Assembly: GCF_029407905.1 (NCBI RefSeq)
Contig: NC_073646.1
Location: forward strand, 15,828,001-15,892,000
Origin: Bubalus kerabau
Taxonomy: Eukaryota > Chordata > Mammalia > Artiodactyla > Bovidae
Direction: 5' to 3'
Length of the DNA: 64,000 nucleotides
Part shown: positions 20,701 to 31,782 of the stretch, one piece after another
Layout: each line of letters begins with the position of its first letter
How positions within the stretch are numbered: position 1 is the stretch's first letter
Notes under the pieces: model-generated
Seen by the model: the letters and a program-made list of their open reading frames with translations, nothing else
Databases searched by the model: none
Told to the model about the DNA's origin: nothing
Made by a program: the position numbers and the translations under genes

Positions 20701-22520
20701 CTGTGCCCAGAGAGGACAAACAGCGACTCTGTCGCTCTGAGGAGAGCCAGATAAACCCCAAAGGTCTGTTGGAAGAGTTCCCTGAGGTCTGCGCTGAAAG
20801 GGGACCCCCTGGAATGGCTAAGAAGCGTGCTCCACTCATGATAGACTTAAAACCAGGGGCCATCCCAATTAGGCAACGGCAGTTCCCAGTGCCCTGAGAG
20901 GCACGCCTGGGAATCCAAGGACATATTCAAGGACTATGTGACTCAAGAATACTGATAGAGTGGCAGTCGCCGTGGAACACCCCCTCCTGCCTGTCAGGAA
21001 GGCTGAAGGGAAAGGTTTCCGCTGGTGCAGGATCTGCGGGCTGTCAACAATGCAGTCATTACCATACATCCTGTCATGCTGAACCCCTACACCCTCCTGA
21101 GCCTTGTGCCTTCACAGGTGAGCTGGTTTACCTGCCTAGACCTGAAAAACGCTTTCTTATCCTCCGTCTAGCTCCAGTCAGTCAACCAATATTCGCCTTT
21201 GAGTAGGAGGACCCTCTCACAGGCAGGAAGACTCAGCTAACTTGGACATGGCCACTGCAAGGATTCAAAAATGCACCCACCCTGTTTGGGGAAGCACTGG
21301 CCACAGATCTTGCAGCCTTCCCTAGTGAGACTGTGAACTGTACCCTCCTCTAGTATGTAGATGACTTATTGCTAGCCAGCTCCTGCCAGGAAGATTGCTG
21401 GAAGGGTACCCGAACCTTACTGACCCTGCTCTCTGACATGGGCTATAAAGTGTATTGGAAGAAGGGACAGATCTGCAGACAGACTGTCAAGTACCTGGGA
21501 TTTGTCATTTTAAAAGGCCACAGGGCCCTTGGGCCTGAGAGAAAATGGGCTATCCACTCCATACCCCAACCAACTACCAAGAAAGAAGTCACAGAATTCC
21601 TTGGGGTGGCTGGGTTCTGTCGGATCTGGATTCCAAGATTCTCCAATATAGCCAAACCCCTATACGAGGCTACTGTGGGCTCAGAGAAAGAACCCCTGAA
21701 GTGGAAACCTGAGCAGGAAAAGGCCTTTAAGAAGATAAAAAGACTGCTGACCAGTGCTCCGGCTCTAGGGCCACCAGACGTGACATGAGAATTCCATCTG
21801 TTTGTTTGTGAAAAGAAATGGATGGCCCTGGGGGTCCTGACACAGATGGTAGGGCCTTGGCAGTGACCAGTGGCCTACCTATCCAAATGATTGGACACAG
21901 TGGCATCGGGGTGGCCCCCCTGTCTGTAGGCCCTGGCGGCAACAGTGGCCCTGATTAGAGAATCAGACAAACTCACCTTGGGACAAAATATAAATATAAA
22001 GGTCCCACATGCAGTCACTGCTCTAATGAACAGCCAAGGGCATAAGTGGCTAGCTAGCACAAGAATGACCCACCATCAAGGACTGCTCTGTGAGAACCAC
22101 AGAGTCCAGTTAGAGACAATACGTGTGCTAAACCAGCCACTTTCCTGCCCGTGGAGGCCGGCCCACCTGATCACGATTGTGAAGAGACAGTAGATGAGGT
22201 CTGCTCCAGCAGACTGAACTTAACAGACACCCCACTCCAAGTTCCCCAGCTCGAGCTGTTCATGGATGGATGGAAGGAGTTTGGTCCAGGAGGGACAATG
22301 AAAGGTGGGATGTGCGGTAACAACTGCTACAGATGCAATAAGAGCAGAGCCCTTGCCACAAGGCTGGTCAGCACAGAGGGCTGAATTATGGGCACTTGTC
22401 CAAGCGCTGAGGTGCACCCGAAGGAGAAGAGTGAACATCTACACAGACTCTAAACATGCCTTTGCTCCCTTGCATGAGCATGGGGTCATCTACAAGGAAA
22501 GGGGACTGTAACAGCTGGGG
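20701..22520 (+). pseudogene. ERV reverse transcriptase and RNase H pseudogene
   Basis: The palm-domain 'FTCLDLKNAF' block (about 21,130) and the catalytic YVDD (21,354-21,365) are present. A TAG stop stands immediately before YVDD (21,351-21,353). The frame is then open to 21,788 and contains connection-region text such as 'TEFLGVAGFCRIW'. RNase H remnants keep acidic residues in 'LFMDGW', 'QRAELWAL' and 'YTDSKHAF', but these are spread over different frames (22,249-22,510). Several frame changes separate the blocks. Confidence 0.85.
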
Positions 22521-22779
22521 GAACAGAAAACAAAAACAAAGAAGAGATCCTACAATTGCTAGAGGCAGTGTGGGAACCATCGCAAGTGGCTGTCCTTCAT
22601 TATAAAGGACATCAAAGAGGGACCAATCCGTAAGCAGGGCAAACTGGCTGGTTGACCAAATCAGCCGAACCCTACTATGAGCCCTGAACCAGTCTTGAAG
22701 GTCCTGTTGGCACCAATGCTGCCCTCCCCTCCAAAATACAACCAAGACAAGGACCAATGGGCCCTAAGTGAAGGGGGGG

Positions 22780-23900
22780 ATCAAAGAAAAGGAGGGCTGG
22801 TAGAAGCTGTCAGATCAAAGACTTTTTGTCCCTGGATCCTTAGAAGCCCTGGTGGTGACTCGATACCATGAGATGACTCACTTGGGAAATTCTGCCTTAG
22901 AAAGCCTGCTGAGCCGATACTATTTTATCCCTAGACTCCCCAAGGTCTGTGCCCAGGTCAGCCTTAGATGCACCACATGTGCTCAGAATACTGCCAGGCA
23001 AGGACCCAGGTGCAACCCAGGAATACAAGTGATGGGGACAATACCCTTTGAAGACATACAAATGGACTTCACTGAGATTAAACCCTGCTGAGGCAGCAGG
23101 CATTTACTTGTGCTGGTCTGCACATACTCGGGGTGGGTACAGGCCTTCCCCACCTGCACCAAATGGGCTCAGGAAGTGCTCAAGGCCCTGCTGCGGGAAA
23201 TAATTCCCCAGTATGGGCTGCCCCTTTCCATCGGTTCCAATAATGGACCCGCCTTTGTGGCGGAGGTGACTCAAATCTTGGCAAAGATGCTAGGAATAAA
23301 ATGGAAACTCCATACTGCATATAGGCCACAAAGTTCAGGGAAAGTGGGATGCATGAACCAGACCCTTAGAACAACACTCTGCCAGGAAACTCAACTGCCA
23401 TGGATAGATGTACTGCCATTGGCTCTGCTCTGAGCCTGGTGCACCCCAAGGGCTTAAGGTTATTCCCTGATCGAGATCCGATATGGAAGACCGCCCCCAC
23501 TAATAAAGAGGCTAAAGGGGGACCCCCAACAGATAGATGACTTAGAAATGTCTAACCACCTCCTCAGCCTGGGCAGGATATTCAGGCACATGTCTAGGGA
23601 GAACTTGGAGAGAACCCCTATTATGTTAGGAAATTGGGTATACCCTTGCCAACCTGGGGAGATGGTATGGGTAAAGGATTGGAAAAAGGAGCCCCTCTGG
23701 CCAGTCTGGACGGGCCCCCATATGGTTGTTCTGGCAACTCCAACTGCTATCAAAGTTGCGGGAATTGTTCCATGGATTCACCACACCAGAGTCCCAAGAC
23801 AGCATCGGCGTCTTGTGACAAGGATGCCTGGAAAGCAGTTCAGGACTCTGAAAACCCCCTCAAAGTCCGGCTCCAAAGACAATAGCCCTCACCCATGTAG
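22780..23900 (+). pseudogene. ERV integrase pseudogene, catalytic residues replaced
   Basis: The N-terminal zinc motif is visible as 'HEMTHLG' and 'CTTCAQ'. The first catalytic Asp is kept ('QMDFTEI', codon 23,065-23,067). The second Asp of the DDE triad is Asn (AAT, 23,239-23,241, in 'GSNNGPAF'). The Glu is Gly (GGA, 23,347-23,349, in 'GKVGCMN'). A C-terminal gammaretroviral block with 'GPHMVVLATPTAIKV' follows near 23,715. Most of it lies in one frame, interrupted by a TGA at 23,089 and another at 23,431. Integration activity is not possible for this copy. Confidence 0.85.
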
Positions 23901-24314
23901 GATGCCAAGCCCTGCTCTAGTCACTCCGGAAGCTGACTAGTCAGCCTACGGCAGAAGCTTGAGGATTCTTCAGCCTTGCTCCAGCCATACTCTGGCAGCT
24001 GGCTGGCTAATGCAAGGCACAAGCTTGAGGATCCGGCTACCAAGGCATTAATGGACTTCACTGTCACCCCTGGCCCCTTTCTCTGATCGTCGTCACTGCT
24101 ATGCTCTTTGCTACAGGACTGTCTTCAGCCACACGTGGGGACTGGAATTTGGGCTAGAGGCTGCTGTTAGTTACTACCTCGTCATAGTGGGAAGCCTCAT
24201 TCTTACCAGGCGTCTCTTGTAACTGATCCTCCCTACTCACCAAAGCCTCTCTCGGTATAGTCAACCTGTTTCCTTTACAATAGGTCCGGTTGCCGTGACC
24301 CCGGTGATTTAGAT
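23901..24314 (+). other. ERV pol-env intergenic remnant
   Basis: Two similar stretches (about 23,925-23,970 and 23,995-24,035), each with 'agcttgaggat', look like a short imperfect duplication. No open frame of note was seen. Splice-acceptor function for env is possible but not readable. Confidence 0.4.
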
Positions 24315-26120
24315 ATGGGGAGAAAAACTGTTGCTAGTATTTGGTTATCTGTTATGTGTAGGCTGCTTTGCAGTCTTTTGCTGCTCCTTGCTGTAACAGG
24401 TGGTGCTACTCCCTACCCACCCTGCACCTGTGAGCAGTACCTTCAGAGACTTCAGGTCAATGTTCTACAATTTGGAACTCAGGGCCCAGCAGAGATATAG
24501 GTATAACCTCACGGTGTACAACCAGAGCCCAGATCTGTAATGTTGCTGGCCTGATCTGTTTCCTGTTCCCTGTGGTCCTTCCCCACCGCGAGACCCAAGC
24601 CCAGCGTGGTTTCCTGACACCGTGGCATGGCCGTCATGCCCCTGTGACTCTGCCTACCCCAAATGCCATGCAGATGTTACAACCAGAACAGGTTTCTGTC
24701 TGCCAAATAAATGGGAAGCCCTCCAGGACAGGTGAAATAACACGGACAAACTACCCAAAATACGTGGACACAACTTGTCCTAAGAAATTAGGCCCTGCCT
24801 GTTGGCAGTATGACCCTGGTCACAGAGTTAACTCCCCCTTAGACCCTCGGCCATACCAAGTTCTCAGTGCAACTGATTGTCTTCTTAATGACACTGACCC
24901 TCAGCTGGCCAGGGAGTGCTGGCGTAGCTTATCTATAGGAGTCCCACAATGCTTAGCTATACCAGTACCATTGAATAACGCAACAGCCATGGCAACTCCT
25001 ATAGATCCACCCCTGCAAGGACCAGTCTTAAGGGAAGTTGAGTTAACTCAAAAGGCTCTGGAATGCTTTATAGATAATGGAGGAACCAAACCTGTAGGCA
25101 ATTTCAGTTCAGTTCAGTTGCTCAGTTGTGTCCGACTCTTTGCAACCCTGTGGACTGCAGCACACCAGGCCTCCCTGTCCATCACCAGCTTCTGGAGTTT
25201 ACTCAAACTCATGTCCATTGAGTCAGTGATGCCATCCAACCATCTCATCCTCTGTTGTCCCCTTCTCCTCCTGCCTTCAATCTTTCCCAGCATCAGGGTC
25301 TTGTCCAATGAGTCAGTTCTTTGCATCAGGTGGCCAAAGTATTGGAGTTTCAGCTTCAGCATCAGTCCGTCCAGTAGGCAATTTAGGCAGGGACAAATGT
25401 AATCAAACCTTAAAAGGTGAATGGCCTACTCATCCTCCCACAAACACAATATGGCCTTTTCTTTATATGTGGGACAAATGCTTTCTTATGCCTGCCAGTC
25501 AATTGGATGGGTATCTGTACCTTAGCTTTCCTCACTCCCCAGATGAGTATTGTCCCCAACAACCAGACTTTCACCATACCCCTGGCAGCATACACGTGGT
25601 CAAGAAGAGCCATCCAGTTCCTACCCCTACTGGTTGGTCAAGAATAACAGCTGGAATAGGTATGGGAGTAGAAAGAGTTGCTTCATCAGCAACCTTCTAC
25701 AATAAACTGTCTACAGACTTCTCAGATGATGTTGAGAGAGTAGCCAAATCATTAGTAGCCTTGCAAGATCAACTAGACTCCTTGGCTGTGGTGGTTTTAC
25801 AGAATAGGAGAGGGTTGGGCTTACTGACAGCTGAAAAGGGAGGACTCTGCCTCTTCTTGAACTAAGAATGATGCTTCTATGTAAACCTATCAGGAATAGT
25901 CAGTGACATGGTCTAACAGCTAGAGGAATGAATTATAAAAAGGAGAGAGGAACTAGCTAATTTCTGGAGCAGCTGGAACAGTATCTGGCGTTGGGTATCA
26001 TAACTCCTCTCTTTGACTGGACCTCTCTTCATGCTCCTTATGGTGCTCTTATTTGGTCTTTGTGTCCTCAATGCAATTGCCTGGTTCATAACCACTCACA
26101 TCAAATCCATAAAGTTATAA
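24315..26120 (+). pseudogene. ERV env pseudogene, split by a BovB insertion
   Basis: Envelope glycoprotein remnant. A hydrophobic signal-peptide-like start (ATG 24,315, 'LLCSLLLLLAV') ends at a stop near 24,500. A surface-subunit frame runs from 24,572 to the insertion. After the BovB (25,105-25,373) the frame resumes to 25,865 with the transmembrane-subunit heptad region and the conserved 'LQNRRG' segment. The Cys-X6-Cys-Cys motif is damaged: two stops lie in it and one Cys codon is TGA. A membrane span (about 26,013-26,090) and a TAA at 26,118 end the gene. No basic furin-type site was noticed. Confidence 0.85.
25105..25373 (-). mobile_element. BovB 3' end inserted in ERV env, 11-bp TSD
   Basis: A 269-bp BovB 3' fragment has its (TGAAC)n tail on the left. 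Perfect copies of gtaggcaattt flank it (25,094-25,104 and 25,374-25,384). Insert plus duplication add 280 bp, which changes the env frame by one. This matches the frame difference between the two sides. It is younger than the ERV by position. Confidence 0.95.
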
Positions 26121-26232
26121 ATGGTAGTAGCTCAATACATATCCTTAAACAATGACGAAGCAGGCTTAGTATGTCTCAGTGGAACGTGAGGTGACGCTTT
26201 CTACACTTCCTACATTGAGTGACAGAAGCATT

Positions 26233-26242
26233 AAAGGGGGAA
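26233..26242 (+). promoter_or_regulatory. Polypurine tract before the ERV 3' LTR
   Basis: aaagggggaa directly precedes the TG that starts the LTR. In retroviruses this RNase H-resistant tract primes plus-strand DNA synthesis. Confidence 0.75.
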
Positions 26243-26686
26243 TGTAGAGGGACCTATGAAATTCAGAATAGAGTCTAACACGTGCTCTATGCTTCATATG
26301 TGCTCAGCTTGCCTCTTGCATGGTCTAGATTGTGTAGACCATGTAGTTTTGGGAAATGGAAACTTACAGCAATGCTAGGAACTAAAACTTATCTCACTCA
26401 CCCTTGCCCCTGCTTTGCCATTGCCCTGCCTCTGTAATCTTGCTTAGCCATGCCTGCCTGTGTAAAGGTCAGGCAGTTCCCTGCCCCCTCCCCATCCTGC
26501 ATGCCTAAAGTATCCAGTGGAAGGTATAGAACACAAACCTGGAATTGGGACCCTATAAAGGAACCGTGCACCCAACAGTCGGGGCTTGGAGCTTGGAGTA
26601 CTAACTCCTCTGGGCCTGCCCGTGTAATACACTGAGTTCCCCAACTCTCTGAGTGTCACTTGGTTTCTTTACAGTCAGTTTCTGCA
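26243..26686 (+). mobile_element. ERV 3' LTR
   Basis: A 444-bp unit runs from tgtagaggga to tttctgca. A TATA box (tataaag, 26,554-26,560) is followed about 70 bp on by AATACA (26,626-26,631) where AATAAA would be expected. An alternative end is the aca at 26,673. It does not resemble the solo LTR at 10,896-11,379, so the two come from different ERV families. Confidence 0.75.
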
Positions 26687-26856
26687 ACGTTCTTTATATA
26701 GTTCTTCTGTGTATTCTTTCTACCTCTTCTTAATATCTTCTGCTTCTGTGAGGTCCATACTGTTTCTGTCTTTTATTGTGCCCATCTTTGCATGAAATGT
26801 TACCTTGGTATCTCTAATTTTCTTGAAGAGATCCTTAGTCTTTCCCATTCTATTGA
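26687..26856 (-). mobile_element. BovB fragment at the right border of the ERV
   Basis: It corresponds to the part of BovB between the endonuclease and the RT, like 63,225-63,400, in the same minus orientation as 17,620-18,707. It begins directly at the LTR end and stops at 'cccattctattg'. Coding sequence is broken. Confidence 0.8.
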
Positions 26857-27289
26857 TATGCATTTCCATATTCATGTAGAATTTCAACCTTCCCTTTGTC
26901 CTTGTTGACCCACCCAAATATATCCCTAGGGTGTCTATATCAGCTCTGGTGGATTCTACATTTCTACCTATTTCTATGCCCAAATTAGGCGTGTTCCCCC
27001 CATCTTTTTGTGTTACCACATTATGATGACACAGGAAGGGTTAGGTCTCCTGGTTACCTGGGGGCTGGACAGGCCCTTCTTGGTGATAGTCCATTGGTTT
27101 CTTCCAAGTGTGTTTAGCTGTATGATTCTTCTCCTGTCCAAATCTTGCAAACAACTAAGTATTTCTGTTCTATGATCTTTTCTAGATACATGTTGGTGTC
27201 AAAACAACTGTTTTGACTTTTTCCTGATATTCCATTGTTCTGAGCTGTTTTCCTCAGTACATGAAAAGTACTCCTGAACCTGAACATCC
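26857..27289. other. Unassigned non-coding sequence
   Basis: No repeat body or gene could be assigned. The 106-codon minus-strand open frame at 27,114-27,434 overlaps the L2 that follows and has no domain. Confidence 0.4.
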
Positions 27290-27612
27290 TGATCTTCTTT
27301 AGATCTTTATTCAAAGATCGCTTTCTAGTGAGTTTTCCCTTGTCTCTAGCATTTGAAATGGAAATTCCTCCCAGCCAGTCCCAAGCACCTCCCTTATTAT
27401 TTTTTCTCTCCATAGCACTAACACCAGCAACCATTCTCTATGCTGTACTTACTGGTTTATAGTCTGTCTCTCTTCTTCTAGGATGTAAACTCCATGAAGG
27501 TAGGGGTGTTTGCCTCTTCTGTTTACAATTATATTGTCAGCATCCAGGACAATGCCCGACACATAGTAGGTACTCAACAGATATGTATTGTGTGAATGAG
27601 TGAATCACTTTT
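27290..27612 (+). repeat. L2 LINE 3' end
   Basis: Plus-strand L2 text is readable: 'tttttctctccatagcacta', 'gatgtaaactccatgaaggt', 'acatagtaggtactcaac' and a terminal 'gtgaatgagtgaat'. Confidence 0.75.
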
Positions 27613-27640
27613 TCTTCTCTATTTATTTCTATTTGTCTGT

Positions 27641-27843
27641 GGGTCTTCCCAGGTGGCTCACTGGTGAAGAATCCACTTTAACGCAGGAGACACGGGTTCG
27701 ATCCCTGAATCAGGAAGGTTCCCTAGAGTAGGAAATGGCAACCCATGCCAGTACTCTTGCCTGGAAAATCCAATGGACAGAGGAGCCTTGTAGGCTGCAG
27801 TCCATGGGGTCGCAAAGAGTCACACATAACTTAGCAACAGAAC
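27641..27843 (+). mobile_element. Bov-tA SINE with 10-bp TSD
   Basis: A tRNA-like head (gggtcttcccaggtggctca), A body and tail are present. Perfect copies of atttgtctgt flank it at 27,631-27,640 and 27,844-27,853. Confidence 0.95.
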
Positions 27844-27887
27844 ATTTGTCTGTATCTGGTTCTGTCTGCATCTGTATATCTCAGTTT

Positions 27888-27961
27888 ATCCATTCATCCA
27901 TGCATGGATGCATCCATCTGCCCATCTATTCATCCATATATCCATCCATCCATCCATCCCT
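27888..27961. repeat. (ATCC)n-type tetranucleotide repeat
   Basis: Imperfect ATCC/TCCA units occur with interruptions. The cleanest run is near 27,937-27,960. Likely polymorphic. Confidence 0.85.
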
Positions 27962-28660
27962 TGAGTCTGCCTGATTAACACATGAGAATGGCTGAAATTA
28001 TAATCAAAAGAACTGATGAGTAGGAGCAGATCAATTAATATCAGAGTTTCTGAGGCTTTGCAGGCTCCTTGTTCTTGCTGAGCATCTATCTTTGAGGCGA
28101 GAAAAGTCTGTGGAGAACTTAAAGGCGATCCTTCAGCTAAACAGAGCCCAGGTCCTGCTAGATCTGAGAGGTATCATTAGGGAGCAAAAACTCTTTCATG
28201 CCTGAAACTTTCAAAAATGAAAACTGAAAACATTAGAGAATTTCTCCTTTTAATCTGAGAACTTTGGAGGTGGGGGACTGGGAGGGCTATTGCAGGAGGG
28301 AGAATGGTTCCATCTTTGGGTTATCCTTGAGGAGATTTTTGAATTGTTCTCTGCCCCTCTGTATTTCTGTTTTTAAACATTTGCTGAGGGATTCTTTGGT
28401 TGTCACACAGAGAGGCAAAGGTGAGGGGAAAAATACATTCAGGTCAGTTTGCCAAGGGCAGTGCTGGTTTAATGTGAGGAAAGAGGAGGGACATTCACTC
28501 TGTCTCCCTGTCACCGGTGGCCGTGATCTGCCTTATGGGGCTGAGGTGGGAGCCTTCAGGGGATTCCTTTTTCCTGCAGTTGCAGCCCTGAAGGCAGAGT
28601 CAGAGTACAATGCCCATGGCTGTTTCTGGTCAAACCATTGTTTTATTTAACTTATATTCT
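27962..28660. other. Unassigned non-coding sequence
   Basis: No repeat was recognised. A plus-strand open frame of 128 codons (28,264-28,650) has no motif, no flanking splice signals that I trust, and a frame not clearly better than chance. Confidence 0.4.
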
Positions 28661-28750
28661 ATTTTTTTTTTTTTTTTGACTCCACCATGTGACCTCTTAG
28701 TTGCAGCACGCTGACTCACACACTGTTGATTTGATTTGATTTTTTTCTTT

Positions 28751-28946
28751 TGGGTTCCCTGATAGCTCAATCGGTAAAGAATCTGCCTGTAATGCAGGAG
28801 ACCCCGTTTTGATTCCTGGGTTGTGAGGAAGATCCCCTGGGGAAAGGAAAGGCTACCCACTCCAGTATTCTGGCCTGGAGAATTCCATGGACTGTATAGT
28901 CCATTGGGTCGCAAAGAGTCATGACTGAGCAACTTTCACTTTCACA
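28751..28946 (+). mobile_element. Bov-tA SINE
   Basis: Head 'gttccctgatagctcaatcg', 'gattcctgggttgtg', A body and a 'tttcactttcac' tail. Diverged in the head. A poly-T run at 28,662-28,677 and a (TTGAT)n stretch at about 28,728-28,742 lie just upstream. Confidence 0.85.
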
Positions 28947-28987
28947 GGCTCAGGACATGTCGATATTGGTCCATACACAGCTCCAGT

Positions 28988-29212
28988 ATGGGCTCCCCAG
29001 GTGGCGCTAGTGGTAAAGAACCTGCCTGCTAATGCAGGAGACATAAGAGATGTGGGTTTGATTCCTGGGTCAGGAAGATCCCCTGGAGAAGGGCATTGGA
29101 ATCTACTCCGGTGTTCTTGCCTGCAGAATCCCATGGATGGAGGAGCCTGGTGGTCTACAGTCCATCCGGTCACAAAGAGTCAGACATGACTGAGCGACTG
29201 AGCATGCATGCA
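28988..29212 (+). mobile_element. Bov-tA SINE
   Basis: The head variant 'caggtggcgctagtggtaaa' has the 'acataagagatgtggg' insertion typical of one Bov-tA subtype. The A body and a (GCAT)n-like tail near 29,200 follow. Confidence 0.9.
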
Positions 29213-29874
29213 TAGCTGCTATACAAGGAGGAGTTCATGGTATTATCTTCAGCAGGGTGTCACCTGAGGTTGTCATCTTTAGAAGGATGTGCTTTGGGGC
29301 TTGACCCTTGATGGGCATCAGGGTACTTGGAGTTTTGGATTGTTTCCTATCGTCATAAGGGTCTTTGGCTCACCAGGGGCACTGGATCCATGCTTCCCTT
29401 TTAGGCTTGAAATTTCCATACATTGTGACCAGCCCCAGTCAGCCCCCTGAGCTTTGAGTCTTCAGTGGGCTTCCCTAGGCAGAAACAGTGCACGTATGTT
29501 GCTGGATTTTGCCAGAGGAAGGAGAATGTGCAATGCGATCCCAGGGGTTGGGGAGAAACTGGGAAATACCGGGAGTCTGTGCTTGGATTCCTCCAGACCT
29601 TGCCTGATGTAGGTTTTCCCACTTGCTGGTCCCTGTAATGAACTGCAGCTGAGAGTACAATCGCCTCTCCCTCCTAGGTGCTAGTCTCCCAGTGCATCAC
29701 CCAACACACATCTCTTATTTTGTTTATTTGTCTGCAGGCTCATTCCTCTTATCCCCACATCTAAACTCGCACTAATTTATATTCACTACCCGGAAGAGGC
29801 CGTGGTTTTGTGCTTAATGTGTATTTTGTTTATATTCTTGAAACATTTGTGTTTTTGTGTGTGTATTTATGTTT
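29213..29874. other. Unassigned non-coding sequence
   Basis: No gene or repeat family was recognised. Minor GT-rich text lies near 29,850. Confidence 0.4.
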
Positions 29875-31190
29875 TTTTTTCTGGCTTTATTGAGATATAA
29901 TTGTGATATAACGTGTAAGTTTTTTATCAAGTTTTCTTTTTTAAAGATTTATTTATTTATTTGGCTGTGCTGGGTCTTTGTTGCTGCATGCAGGCTTTCT
30001 CTAATTGCAGAGAGCGGGGGCTACTCTGTGTGGTGGTGTGCGGGCTTCTCATTGTGGTGGCTTCTCGTTGCAGAGCCTAGGCTTTAGGCATGGGCTTCAG
30101 AAGTTGCAGTATGCAGGCTTAGTATTTGCGGCTCGTGGGCTTAGTTGCTCCACAGCATGTAGGCTCTTCTTGGACCTGGGATCAAACCGGAGTCCCTTGC
30201 ATTGCAAGGTGGAGTCTTAACCACTGGACCACCAGGGAAGCCCACCAGAAAGCTGTGTAAGTTTAAGGTGTTCAGCACATTGATTTGACACACTTACATG
30301 CTCCAAAAGGATTCCTACTATAGCATTAGCCAGCACCTCCATCATTTCACGTAATCACTATTTCATTTTTATTGTGAGAACATTTATGATCTACTCTTTT
30401 AGCAACTTTCAAGTATAGCATACAATATTATTACCTATAATCACCATGCTGTACATTAAATGCCAGAACTTATTGGTCTCATTTCTGAGATAGCTTTATA
30501 TTAATTGTGGAACAGAACTCTGAATCAATATCTTACTTATTTTGTATTATACAGTACAATTCCCTCCCCCTCCCCATTTTTGGTGTGTATAGTTCCATGA
30601 ATCTGAACACGTGTATAGATTCATGGAAACACTGCCACCGCAATTGGGATTTATTTCTTTACAGTCACACCGTCTCCATACCCATAACCCTTGGCAACCA
30701 CTGATGTGTCTCCGTCACTAATTTCGTCTTTTCCAGAAAGTCATACATATAGGATCATGCAGTATGTAACATATTAAGACTGGCTTCTTCTGCCTACAGT
30801 AATGCCTTTGAGACTCATCCAGGTTGTTGCCTGTGTCAATGGTTTATTTCTTTTCATTGCTGAGCAGTATTCCGTGGTATGGAAGCTCCTTTATCCATTC
30901 ATTCACTGAAGGACATTTGGATTGCCTCCAGTTTTTGGTGACTATAAACGGAGCTGCTATGAACATTTGTGCATCTGTGTATAGGTTTTGTGTGAACCTA
31001 AGTTTTCATTTCTTTATACTCAGGAGTGATGTCCCTGGGCCATACTGCAAGTGCATATTGCATGTTCTAAGAAACTCCACAGTGTTCCACAGAGTGGCTG
31101 TGCCCTTCTGTACTCCCCTCAGCAATATATGAACATTCCTAATTGCTGTGATGTTTGCCAGCACTTAGTTTTGTTAGTGGATCTATTTTT
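29875..31190 (-). repeat. Old L1 3' region (first of two), opened by a CHR SINE
   Basis: The complement of an old L1 3' part is readable: 'tttattgagatataattgtg', 'ggcaaccactgatgtgtc', 'tattccgtggtatggaagct', 'ggacatttggattgcctcca' and 'cacagagtggctgtgccct'. No open frame survives. Confidence 0.7.
29935..30242 (-). mobile_element. CHR-type tRNA-Glu SINE inside the L1
   Basis: A T-rich start, 'tttggctgtgctgggtctt', 'gcttctcattgtggtggctt', and the complement of the tRNA head ending 'ggaccaccagggaagccc'. L1 text continues after it. A 'tgtaagttt' string occurs on both sides, but not flush with the element. Confidence 0.85.
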
Positions 31191-31567
31191 TGAAAGTGCC
31201 CCCTCCTGGTTTATTTTTAGTTAAGGTGTAATTAGCATAAATAGCATAACTCTTACGTGCCTAGCTTGATTTTTATTCCATATGTATAGATGCCCATGTA
31301 ATCATCACCTAGATTGAGATACAGAACATTTCTAACACTGCAGATCTCCCTTGTGAACTCTTAAAGTCTGTTCTCCTCAGAGGGAAATGCTGCAATGACC
31401 TCTAACGGTATTGATTAGTCTTGCCTAATTTTGAACTTGACGGAATCATACACTATATATTCCTTTGTGTCTGACTTCTTTGCTAAACCTTATGTTTATG
31501 AGATTCATCCATGTTTCATGTAATTGTAGTTGGTCCATTTTCATTGCTGTATAGTATTCTATCATGA

Positions 31568-31782
31568 AATGAAAATGAAATGAAGTCGCTCAGTCGTGTC
31601 CGACTCTTTGCGACCCCATGGACTGTAGCCTACCAGGCTCCTCTGTCCATGGGATTTTCCAGGCAAGAGTACAGGAGTGGGTTGCCATTTCCTTCTCTAG
31701 GGGATCTTCCTGACCCAGGGATCGAACCCAGGTCTCCCGTATTGTAGGCAGACTCTTTACCGTCTGAGCCACCAGGGAAGGC
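31568..31782 (-). mobile_element. Bov-tA SINE with 9-bp TSD
   Basis: A complete minus-strand copy with the tail 'aatgaaaatgaaatgaag' on the left. Flanks are ctatcatga (31,559-31,567) and ctaccatga (31,783-31,791), one mismatch. Confidence 0.9.

Larger units (their letters stand above)
18708..26686 (+). mobile_element. Class I (gammaretrovirus-like) endogenous retrovirus, 5' LTR lost
   Basis: Remnants of gag, pro, pol and env occur in canonical order, followed by a polypurine tract and a 3' LTR. No 5' LTR, primer-binding site or packaging leader is recognisable between the BovB border and the start of gag. Stops and frame changes break every gene, and a BovB lies inside env. The matrix, capsid, protease, YVDD polymerase, integrase and transmembrane-envelope motifs all point to a gammaretrovirus-like ERV. 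It is not replication competent. Confidence 0.9.

Noticed and set aside
24315..26120. Possible domesticated (syncytin-like) ERV envelope
   Set aside because: Stops, a BovB insertion and a destroyed Cys-X6-Cys-Cys motif break the gene. There is no preserved full-length frame.
28264..28650. A 128-codon plus-strand open frame
   Set aside because: No similarity to a known protein and no exon-like boundaries. Treated as chance.
27641..29212. Closely spaced tRNA-like sequences resembling a tRNA cluster
   Set aside because: They are tRNA-Glu-derived heads of Bov-tA SINEs joined to A bodies. They lack a sound acceptor stem and are flanked by TSDs or SINE tails.
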